From an uncultured Dorea sp. (lineage in GTDB: Bacteria; Bacillota; Clostridia; Lachnospirales; Lachnospiraceae), in contig CAJUBG010000006.1 of assembly GCA_910584575.1 (NCBI GenBank), positions 1 to 64,000 of the forward strand: a DNA stretch of 64,000 nt, read 5' to 3'. Positions 50,528-59,000 of this stretch are shown here, in pieces. The notes beneath the pieces are model-generated. The model was not told where the DNA came from. It saw only the letters and a list, made by a program, of their open reading frames with translations, and did no database searches. Every line of letters starts with the position of its first letter. Within the stretch, counting starts at the first letter, position 1. The translations under genes and the position numbers were made by a program.

Positions 50528-51466
50528 ATGGATAAGAAGAAAGTTGTCATTGCTTTGGGCGGAAACGCCCTTGGCAAAGATATAGAGGAACAGAAGGAAG
50601 CCGTTGCAAAGACCGCGAAGGTGATCGTAGACCTTGCACAGCAGGGCTTGGATATTATCATCACTCACGGCAACGGCCCCCAGGTCGGCATGATTCAGAA
50701 TGCGATGGATAACCTGATTGTAATGCAGCAGAATTATAAGCAGGTTCCCCTTCCTACCAGCGTGGCAATGAGCCAGGGGTATATCGGAATCGACCTGCAA
50801 AATGCAATTAAATATGAGCTGCTGAGCCGTAACATTGACGGCAAGGTTTCTACCATCCTGTCACAGGTGGAGGTAGACAAGAATGATCCGGCATTCGAGA
50901 ATCCTACGAAGCCGATTGGAAGATTCCTGACAGAAGAAGAAGCGCAGGAGAACGAGAAAAACGGGATCCGCTGCATGGAGGACGCCGGAAGGGGCTACCG
51001 CATCGTGGTGGCTTCCCCGATGCCGAAAAGAATTCGCGAGCTTGAGACCATCAAGACGCTGGTTGGCGCAGGGCATATTGTAATCACCTGCGGCGGCGGC
51101 GGGATTCCTGTAATCAGCGACGAGGAGGGACGGCTTGTAGGCGTCAACGCAGTGATTGACAAGGACAATGCCAGCAGCCTTCTGGCGTCTCAGCTTGGCG
51201 CGGACCATCTGATTATTCTGACGGCGGTAGAGAAGGTTGCCATCAACTGGGGGAAGGAAAACCAGGAGTGGTTATCAGACCTCACGGTAGACCAGGCAAA
51301 AGAATATATTGCTCAGGAACAGTTTGCGAAGGGCTCTATGCTTCCAAAGGTTGAGGCGGCAATCCGTTTTGCGCAGTCAGGAGAAGGCAGGCGCGCCCTG
51401 ATTACGCTGCTTGACAAGGCGGCGGCAGGAATCGCCGGAGAGACTGGAACTGTAATACACTCATAG
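50528..51466 (+). CDS. Carbamate kinase
   Basis: A 312-residue carbamate kinase that makes ATP from carbamoyl phosphate and ADP, the energy-yielding end of the oxamate branch (E. coli AllK/YbcF, ArcC family). Seen are VVIALGGNALGKD at the start, THGNGPQVGMIQNAMDN, ITCGGGGIPVI and GVNAVIDKDNASSLLASQLGAD. The ATG at 50528 is preferred: TAGGAG lies seven bases upstream and it starts the family's N terminus; an in-frame ATG at 50492 would overlap allFG. It is directly downstream of the carbamoyltransferase gene. Confidence 0.94.
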   Translation: MDKKKVVIALGGNALGKDIEEQKEAVAKTAKVIVDLAQQGLDIIITHGNGPQVGMIQNAMDNLIVMQQNYKQVPLPTSVAMSQGYIGIDLQNAIKYELLSRNIDGKVSTILSQVEVDKNDPAFENPTKPIGRFLTEEEAQENEKNGIRCMEDAGRGYRIVVASPMPKRIRELETIKTLVGAGHIVITCGGGGIPVISDEEGRLVGVNAVIDKDNASSLLASQLGADHLIILTAVEKVAINWGKENQEWLSDLTVDQAKEYIAQEQFAKGSMLPKVEAAIRFAQSGEGRRALITLLDKAAAGIAGETGTVIHS

Positions 51467-51486
51467 AATGATTTGGGAACACAGGC

Positions 51487-51543
51487 GGGGCGGGGAAAGA
51501 CCGGTCTTGATTCAAAAAGACCAGCCTCGGCCCGCTGTCCCAT
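51487..51543 (+). other. GC-rich hairpin region after carbamate kinase
   Basis: GGTCTT (51514-51519 region) can pair with AAGACC about ten bases later, and GC-rich flanks can extend the structure. No T run follows, so it may be an mRNA processing or stability element and not a full terminator. The rest of the gap holds the GAGGAG site of the next gene. Confidence 0.3.
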
Positions 51544-51590
51544 TTTAAATAGTGAATTACATAGTATATGAGTAGTCGAGGAGAGGGAAC

Positions 51591-53204
51591 ATGAATATAC
51601 CAATTAATCTGTTTATGTGGATAATGGCATTTCTGCCTATTATCGTACTGTTAATTTTAATGATAAAATTTAACTGGGGTGCAACGGAGGCTGCACCGGT
51701 GGGACTTATGATCACGATTTTTACAGGTCTTGTATTCTTCAAGGCGAATATCCGGCTGATTGCGGCGGAGAGCGCTAAGGGAGTGTGGAACGCCTTAATT
51801 ATCCTGATTATAGTCTGGACGGCAATCCTGATGTATCAGGTGGGCGACGAGGCAAAGGCGTTTCTCGTTATCCGCAACGGCATGAGGAAGCTATTGCCTA
51901 ACGAGCTGCTTCTGGTGCTTGCGATGGGGTGGATATTTGAAAGCTTTCTTCAGGGAATTACAGGCTTTGGAGTTCCGGTTGCCGTGGGCGCGCCGCTTCT
52001 TATAGGTATCGGCGTGAAGCCTTTGTGGGCGGTTATCATCCCGCTTCTTGGCCAGGCGTGGGGCAACACCTTCGGAACCCTTGGCGCGGCATGGGATTCC
52101 CTTGCAATGTCGGCGGGGCTTACGGCCGGCAGCAAGGAGTATCTGGTGACGGCAATGTGGACGGCAGCGTTTATCTGGTTCTGGAACGCCATTGGCGGGT
52201 TTGCCACCTGCTGGTTCTACGGCAAGGGCAAGGCGCTTAAGAAGGGGCTTCCGGCGGTAGCTCTTATGGCGGTCATCCAGGGAGGCGGAGAGCTTCTGTT
52301 AAGCCAGGTCAACACCACCATATGCTGTTTCGTGCCGGCATGTGTTTCATTGATTGTAATCCTGCTGCTTGGAAGGATTAAGATGTACAATGAAGAATGG
52401 AGTATCGCTGACAGCCCGATTATGAACCGTGAGTTCGAGGAGCAGGCGGGCGGAAGCGAGGCGCCGTCGGATATGAGTCTGATTCAGGCATTCGTGCCTT
52501 ACTTCCTGCTTTCGGCCCTTACGCTTATCGTGCTTCTGGTAAAGCCAGTCAATGCATTGTTAGGACAGATATCATTTGGTTTGTCGTTTCCGGAGACTTC
52601 AACGGGATATGGACATGTGAACGCGGCGGTAGAGAGCTTTTCACCGTTTACGCCGTTTACTCATGCCAGTATGTTCCTGTTCATATCAGCAATCATCGGA
52701 CTCCTTTACTATAAGAAGCACGGCTGGATTCGCGAAGGCGGAGTGAAGCGGATTTTCGTTAAATCTGTTTCCATGACTATGCCGTCCGGAATCGCAGTCA
52801 TTGGTCTGGTCATCATGTCTAAGATCATGGACGGAACCGGACAGACCGTGGTGCTTGCAAACGGAATTGCGAATGTGCTTGGGAAGGTCTATGTCATCCT
52901 GGCGCCGTTCGTAGGGCTTCTGGGAACCTTTATGACGGGAAGTAATATGAGCTCTAACATCCTGTTCGGCGGATTCCAGATGACTACGGCAAATCTGCTG
53001 AACGTAGATCCGTCGGCAATCCTGGGCGCTCAGTCGGCAGGCGGTGCAATCGGAAGCGCGGTCAGCCCAAGTAAGATTATTCTTGGAACGACGACGGCAA
53101 GCATTCTCGGCAGAGAGGGCGAGGTTCTTAAGAAGATTATCGCGCTGACGGTGCCGACCACAATTGTAATCGGTGCAATCCTGTTTATGCTGGTGGCAGT
53201 CTAG
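51591..53204 (+). CDS. LctP (L-lactate permease) family transporter
   Basis: A 537-residue membrane protein of the lactate permease family with about 13 helices. Family motifs include FLQGITGFGVPVAVGAPLLIGIGV, GQAWGNTFGTLGAAWDSL, LLGTFMTGSNMSSNILFGGFQ and GAQSAGGAIGSAVSPSKI. Known members move lactate or glycolate. The setting between carbamate kinase and AllC suggests a monocarboxylate of the ureide route, most simply export of oxamate, which resembles pyruvate and lactate. That substrate is an inference. Confidence 0.87.
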   Translation: MNIPINLFMWIMAFLPIIVLLILMIKFNWGATEAAPVGLMITIFTGLVFFKANIRLIAAESAKGVWNALIILIIVWTAILMYQVGDEAKAFLVIRNGMRKLLPNELLLVLAMGWIFESFLQGITGFGVPVAVGAPLLIGIGVKPLWAVIIPLLGQAWGNTFGTLGAAWDSLAMSAGLTAGSKEYLVTAMWTAAFIWFWNAIGGFATCWFYGKGKALKKGLPAVALMAVIQGGGELLLSQVNTTICCFVPACVSLIVILLLGRIKMYNEEWSIADSPIMNREFEEQAGGSEAPSDMSLIQAFVPYFLLSALTLIVLLVKPVNALLGQISFGLSFPETSTGYGHVNAAVESFSPFTPFTHASMFLFISAIIGLLYYKKHGWIREGGVKRIFVKSVSMTMPSGIAVIGLVIMSKIMDGTGQTVVLANGIANVLGKVYVILAPFVGLLGTFMTGSNMSSNILFGGFQMTTANLLNVDPSAILGAQSAGGAIGSAVSPSKIILGTTTASILGREGEVLKKIIALTVPTTIVIGAILFMLVAV

Positions 53205-53227
53205 TAGGAAGGAGAGTCTGTGAGATT

Positions 53228-53425
53228 ATGGAGAAGAAAAGTTTTTTTCAAACAAAAGAAGGCGGGCTTACAATCGCTTTTATCGTGATTATGGTAGCGT
53301 TTTTCATCATACTGGCAGGTCTTGGCAGCGCAAATGATACGATTTGTCTGGTGGGATTTGTAATTATGGTGGCTGCCATGTTGTATTCGCCGGTAAAAAC
53401 ATTTATAATAAAGCCAAAGAAATAA
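53228..53425 (+). CDS. Small two-helix membrane protein, unrecognised
   Basis: A 65-residue protein with a short charged N terminus (MEKKSFFQTKEGG), two hydrophobic segments (about 14-33 and 36-55) and a basic tail (KTFIIKPKK), giving a hairpin with both ends probably inside. AAGGAG lies 13 bases upstream, rather far. It sits between the LctP-type permease and allC in the same operon, so it may be an accessory subunit of the permease. I know no named family for it. Confidence 0.65.
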   Translation: MEKKSFFQTKEGGLTIAFIVIMVAFFIILAGLGSANDTICLVGFVIMVAAMLYSPVKTFIIKPKK

Positions 53426-53445
53426 AATGAAAGGAGAATATCATT

Positions 53446-54687
53446 ATGGCGATTGAGGAGATTACAGGCAGAATAGCGAAGGATCTGGAGAGTCTGAAGC
53501 AGTTTACAGCCACACCGGGAGACGGCTGTACAAGGCTTCCGTTTACTCCGGAGGCAAGAGGCGCGGTGAATTATCTCAAGAAGATCATGGAGGAAGCCGG
53601 ACTTGAGGTAAGAGAAGACGCAGCGGGAAATGTTATCGGAGTGATGAAGGGAACGAATCCGGATGAACCGTGCGTTATGATGGGTTCACATTTTGATTCG
53701 GTAGTGAACGGAGGCGATTTCGACGGTATTGCAGGCGCGGTTTGTGCAATCGAGGTTGCAAGACAGTTGAAGGAGGAGGGGGTTACCCCTAAGAGAGATT
53801 TCGTTGCGGTTGGCTTCTGTGACGAGGAGGGTATGCGTTTCGGAACAGGCTACTTTGGGTCTGGCGCAATGCTTGGCAACAGAGACGTAGAATACTGCAA
53901 GAATTTTGCGGACACCAACGGCGTTACAATCTATGACGCAATGAAAGAGTACGGACTTGATCCGGAGAAGATTGAGGACGCCAAGTGGGATGTTGATAAG
54001 ATCGGCAGATTCCTTGAGTTACATATCGAGCAGGGACCGGTGCTTGACGCTGAGAACATCGAGCTTGGACTGGTTGACTGTATCGTTGGTATCCAGCGTT
54101 ACATGGTAACGGTTCACGGAAGGGCTGACCATGCGGGAACCACTCCGATGGATATGCGTATGGATGCAGTAGACGCGGCGACAAAAGTAATCTCCAAGAT
54201 TCCGGACTGGGCTCGTGAGAAAGCTGACGGAACCGTAGCTACCACAGGCTTTATCCGCACCACGCCGGGCGGAATGAATATCGTTGCCGAGAAGGTAGAG
54301 TTCACAGTAGATATCCGTTCCAAGAACAATGACAATATCAACGACATTGCCAACAGAATCCGTGCAGCCCTTGACAGAGAAGTACAAGACATGGGCGGAA
54401 GCTACGAGATTGACACTAAGCTGGTGATTACGCCGGTATGGCTGTCCGAGGAGATGCTGAACATCATGGAGGAAAGCTGCAAAGCAAGAGGTTACAGCTA
54501 CAAGAAGCTGCCAAGCGGCGCAGGCCATGACGCACTGGAAATCGGCCAGGTAATTCCGACGGTGATGCTGTTTGTTCCGAGTAAAGAGGGTAGAAGCCAC
54601 TGTCCGGTAGAGTTTACGAAATACAGTGATTTCGCAAAGGCATCTGTTGTAATGACAGAGCTTGCGAAGGATTTGCTTACAAGATAG
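53446..54687 (+). CDS. allC: Allantoate amidohydrolase (M20 family, paralogue 2)
   Basis: A 413-residue binuclear metal amidohydrolase, about the length of E. coli AllC (411). Ligands are His82 (GSHFD), Asp93 (DFDG), Glu127-Glu128 (CDEEG), His193 (ELHIEQG) and a late His in GRSHCPVEF. The SGAGHD motif near residue 359 is intact, unlike in paralogue 1. It should release ammonia and CO2 from allantoate to give (S)-ureidoglycine, the AllE substrate. AAAGGAG precedes its ATG. It closes the allE-allC operon, 81 bases before the chosen GntR start. Confidence 0.88.
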   Translation: MAIEEITGRIAKDLESLKQFTATPGDGCTRLPFTPEARGAVNYLKKIMEEAGLEVREDAAGNVIGVMKGTNPDEPCVMMGSHFDSVVNGGDFDGIAGAVCAIEVARQLKEEGVTPKRDFVAVGFCDEEGMRFGTGYFGSGAMLGNRDVEYCKNFADTNGVTIYDAMKEYGLDPEKIEDAKWDVDKIGRFLELHIEQGPVLDAENIELGLVDCIVGIQRYMVTVHGRADHAGTTPMDMRMDAVDAATKVISKIPDWAREKADGTVATTGFIRTTPGGMNIVAEKVEFTVDIRSKNNDNINDIANRIRAALDREVQDMGGSYEIDTKLVITPVWLSEEMLNIMEESCKARGYSYKKLPSGAGHDALEIGQVIPTVMLFVPSKEGRSHCPVEFTKYSDFAKASVVMTELAKDLLTR

Positions 54688-54768
54688 GTCTATAAAATGA
54701 CAATATGCTGTCTTGCCGTAAAATATGGCAGGGCAGCATATTTGGAAATGGAGAGGTATATGACAGGA

Positions 54769-55752
54769 ATGAATCCGGCAAATAAAAAGGAGAATCTCCG
54801 CTTGTTGAGAAATGCGCTCAGACTCACCCAGAAGGAGTTTATTGAGCGCTTTCTTCCCTCTGGGGACAAAAAGCCGTCCATGAGCATTGCAACTTACTCG
54901 AATCTTGAGTCCAAGGATGGGGCAAGGATGAACGAGGTAATATTCGCTGTGTCGGAAAGCCTGGGTATTGATTCGATGCTGTTTTCCATTCCGCCGGAGG
55001 AATTTGCCGAGAAGCTTCCTGTTCTCCTGTCGGACGACCCGTCAGCCGATCCGGTGGGGAATACGAAGAAGGGCAGCATCAACCATCTGGTGAACCGGCT
55101 GACTATGTATTTTGCAGAGCAGATTTTTGAAAAGCGGCTGAAAAAGGGCGATAAGATTGAATCGGACCGCGTCCTGGCCTCCAAGATGAACGTGGGGCGT
55201 TCGGCAATCCGAGAGGCTCTTAAGGTGCTGGAGGTTCTGGGGATGATTGATATCCGTCCCGGACAGGGAACCTATATCAGCAACCATGAGGCAAGTTTTT
55301 TTATTGTCCCTCTGTCCTGGTCTTTATTTTTAAATGGAAGCCAAATTGACAGTATTGTGGAGGTGCGCAATCTTCTGGAGGTGAAGGCGGCTTATCTGGC
55401 GGCGGGCTGCATGGATGAGGAAAATATGGGTAAGCTGTATGAGATTTCCCACAGGCTTCATAAGGCTTATGTGGAGAAGGACTTTAAAGAATTTTTGAAT
55501 CAGGACCTGGAGTTTCATATCTGCATTGCGGAGTGTTCAGGCAATCCCGTAATTTACAGCATGATTCAGACCATCAGCAACCTTATGCGCCATGTCAGTG
55601 GCAGCGGCATGGTGGATGAGTGGCAGCTTCGGGATATCTATGATGAGCATCAGAAGGTGTATGGGCTGATTCTGGCGAAGGACGCAAAAGGGGCTTCCGA
55701 CGCCATGAGAGAGCATCTTGAGAAGTCAACAGGGCGGTATAATTACAGATAG
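54769..55752 (+). CDS. XRE-GntR-FCD three-domain transcriptional regulator
   Basis: A 327-residue regulator with an unusual plan. The first 70 or so residues resemble a Cro/C1-type helix-turn-helix (NKKENLRLLRNALRLTQKEFIERF, YSNLE). A GntR winged helix follows at about 100-175 (IESDRVLASKMNVGRSAIREALKVLEVLGMI, PGQGTYIS). The C-terminal FCD ligand domain has metal-type residues in DLEFHICIAECSGNPV and DEHQKVYGLI. GGAGAGG at 54750-54756 supports an ATG at 54760 or 54769. It is probably the local repressor of the ureide operons, acting at the GGTTGACC sites. Confidence 0.82.
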   Translation: MNPANKKENLRLLRNALRLTQKEFIERFLPSGDKKPSMSIATYSNLESKDGARMNEVIFAVSESLGIDSMLFSIPPEEFAEKLPVLLSDDPSADPVGNTKKGSINHLVNRLTMYFAEQIFEKRLKKGDKIESDRVLASKMNVGRSAIREALKVLEVLGMIDIRPGQGTYISNHEASFFIVPLSWSLFLNGSQIDSIVEVRNLLEVKAAYLAAGCMDEENMGKLYEISHRLHKAYVEKDFKEFLNQDLEFHICIAECSGNPVIYSMIQTISNLMRHVSGSGMVDEWQLRDIYDEHQKVYGLILAKDAKGASDAMREHLEKSTGRYNYR

Positions 55753-55767
55753 TCTTAAGAAATATAT

Positions 55768-55791
55768 GGCCGGAATATCCGGCCTTTTTTT
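55768..55791 (+). terminator. Terminator closing the ureide island
   Basis: Perfect 7-bp stem, GGCCGGA (55768-55774) with TCCGGCC (55778-55784), loop ATA, then seven T. Confidence 0.9.
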
Positions 55792-55880
55792 GATTGCATA
55801 CTATATATTGTGGTTTGTCCAAACAGTATCCATAATTTACAAAAAATTAATAAAATTGTAAAATTTAACGTTAATTTATG

Positions 55881-55910
55881 TTGATGCCAAGACGATAAAT
55901 ATGTTATATT
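55881..55910 (+). promoter_or_regulatory. Promoter of the M60 protease operon
   Basis: TTGATG (55881-55886), 18-bp spacer, TATATT (55905-55910). Transcription would start near 55917, leaving a leader of about 93 bases. Confidence 0.6.
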
Positions 55911-55925
55911 TATACTTGGAGAATT

Positions 55926-55976
55926 AGGGTGGGAATTTGCCCTGACGAACCGGCAGATATACCTTGTCTGACAAGG
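55926..55976 (+). other. Structured leader before the M60 protease gene
   Basis: Two or three small hairpins: AGGG/CCCT (55926-55943), an alternative TGCC/GGCA (55938-55955), and CCTTGT-CTG-ACAAGG (55962-55976, perfect 6-bp stem). It matches no riboswitch class I recognise. The first two stems exclude each other, so a switch is possible. Confidence 0.35.
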
Positions 55977-56009
55977 GAAAATAAGGGGAGTAAGGGAAAG
56001 GAGAGAAGC

Positions 56010-59000
56010 ATGAAGCGGATAGTTTCATTTATGCTGGCAGCAGTATTAGTATTAGCGCCCTGTATGCAGAGTTTTGCGACTGAGCCTGATACCGGTGTGC
56101 CGGCAGAGGGAGGGTCTGGCGAGGTGGAAGGAACCACGCCGGACAATAATACGCCGGGTGGCAATCCGACGGATACAACGCAGGAGAACGGAGGAACCGG
56201 CGGTGATGATGCAGATAAGAATGGAGGCGCCGGAGGCAATCAAGTGGCACCTCCGAATACGGTACCTCCAACGGAACCAGGCGAGGGCGGTTCTGACGAG
56301 ATTGATTTGATATCAGAGGAAGAACAAGATGTTGCGCCGGCGGTTGGTGATGTCAAAGGCCAGGTTGACGTGTACATTATGCAGGCTTTGGACTTTAAGA
56401 AGGATATCACATTTACCGTTAATTTGGCAGGCAAGAATGTGCCTTATACGAGCGAGCCGAGAAAGATTACGCTTAGCGGCCTGCAAGGTGACAAGCTGCA
56501 GGACGGAGTTACGTTTGAAGGGCTTGAAAAGGGCACGTATACGCTGTCAATCTCAGCGCCGGGGTACCGTACCCGTGTCCGTGATATTGAAGTGGAGGCT
56601 ATGGCATATAAGCTGACCTATTCAACCAGTTTTCTGGGCGGATTTGCATATAAAGAAGGTGAAAAGCAGCCGGGAGCCCTCCGGATTGGTGATGTGAATG
56701 GTGATGGTGAGATTAACGACGCAGATAAGGAGCAGCTTATTGATATGATTGATTCTGTGAAACCGGAGGAGGAAGGCGCGAAGCCTGAGGACCTGAATAT
56801 GGACGGTAAGGTTGATCTTGCAGACTTGAACTTTTTTGTGCAGGGATATTTCAGGAGTGATGAGGTTCCGCCGTATGCCGGAGCCAGCATAGAGACTAAC
56901 GTACCTGCCTCCGCTATTTCACATAGTGCCGGTGAGAATACGATTGTTGTGGGTGACTTAAAGAACCTGTCAACAGGTGAGGGAGGCGTAGAGTTAAGAC
57001 CAGCCGGCGGAACCCTTGCGGATAATCCGGTTTCTGTGGAGTTTACCTTTGCAGACGGAGTCAGGACAGATGGAATTGTTATTGATTCCAAAGAGGAGAA
57101 TCCGATTGAAGAAGGAGTCGTTGAGATTACTTATATAGACGAGAAAGACGGAAACCAGGAAAAGGTATTTCCGGTGTCTATTGTCAGAGATCAGGATGTA
57201 CATCTATTGCTGACCAATGAGGCGGTGACGACTGATAAGGACATATATGGAAATATCACTATTAATCTGGGAAGCCAGATTGCTATAAAGAGAGTTGTCT
57301 TTACGATTACGGGCACAAAGAATAACAATCTTGCAGAGATTTCCAGGGTAGAGTTTGTGAACGGCATGGATAAAAGGATTCCGGAGCCTGACAGAGACAT
57401 CCCTCAGAATGTTACGGCAGTGGAAGGGAACAAGACCTTTGTTGTGTCATGGGATAAATGTGACAACATAACTGGATATGAAGTGCAGATTGAAGGGCCG
57501 ATTGAAGAAGGCGGAACAGAAAAAATTGTAAATGAGGTTGTATCTGTAAGAGGAACTTCTCTTGCCGTATCATCACTGTGCCAGGGTAAGCTTAAGAATG
57601 GTTCAACATACACAGTAAGCGTACAGTCGGTCAACGGGGCATGGAAAAGCGGATACAGTAATCCTATTACAGTTACTCCTAAGGTGGACAAAGTACCGGA
57701 TGCGCCGGATTATGTAAATGCGGTTGGTAAATATAAAGCGATTGACGTGTCCTGGAAGAATATGAAGGATACGGATTACTTTAATGTATATTACAGGGAA
57801 GCCGGTACACAGGAGTATGCCAAGGACGAAGGAATAAAGGACAGCAAATATACGATTTCCGGTTTGAAGGATCAGACAAAGTATGAGATCTATGTGACAG
57901 GCGTGAACGAGATTGGAGAGGGTAAACCTTCAAAGGTTAGTGTAGCGGAAACTACGAATCAGGAGCCGGCACAGATGCCGAAGTACAAGCTACTGAATCG
58001 GGCAGAGAACGGCAAAGTCAGCGAGCACATTATTAGTGCAACGATTGTAAAGGGAGCTATGCAGGACAGCCTGCTAGATACGGAAACCAATACAGCATGG
58101 GGAACGGTAGACAATAACCCGATGTCACATTATTTTATGAATACCTGGGATGGAGGCGGATTCAATCCGATGGGAGTCCATGGTATTACATATGAATTTG
58201 ACAAGGTTTATAAGATGGACCGTATCGCTTTGCAGGAGGTGTCTCCTCAGAGCCAGAGCTATGGTTATGCCCAGGCGCAGTATTGGGATGCCGACGGAAA
58301 GGCCCATGCGATTTCAAGAAGCAGTATTCGGGTTCAGAGAAAAACGGATTCAGATGGACGAACCTACTATATCCTTCGGTTCTCAGAGCCGATTGAGGCA
58401 AAGAAGATACAATTTGCGTTGGCACGTTCTTACGTGAACGGCACCATCTCTGTTGCAGAGGTATATTTCTATGAATATGACTCTCTGGAGGAGGAGATTA
58501 TGGCACTCTACACGAATGATCTTCACACAGAGCTTAGGGAGGATGTAACTCAGGAGACGATTAACGAGCTGAGAGTAAGGATTGATACGGTAGATCCAAT
58601 CAGCAAGGAATACCATCCGGATAAGGATTATCTGAATCGAGAGCTTGATACCGCAGAGGAGATATTAAAGGACGGGAATCTGACAAAAACCGTAGAAATC
58701 TATAACACTATTAATACGAAGGATGTGGGACGCGGATTCGGCGGCCTGAATGCATGGCAGCCTCTTGGAGTGACGGCAGCGGCAGGCGAGGAGATTACGG
58801 TCTATGTGGGGCACAATACCAGGCGTACCGGCGATAGTACGAATCTTCAGTTGGTAAGCACCCAGTACCACTCAGAAGCAGCGTCTATGTTCAAAGTAGT
58901 GGCAACGCTTAAGATTGGAAAGAATGACATTACTATTCCAAAGCTCTGGTCACAGAATGCGGAGGCCGGAGGAGCATTGTATATCCAGTATACAGGCAAT

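Noticed and set aside
54019..54600. 193-codon minus-strand frame in allC
   Set aside because: Antisense shadow of allC with no supporting signals.
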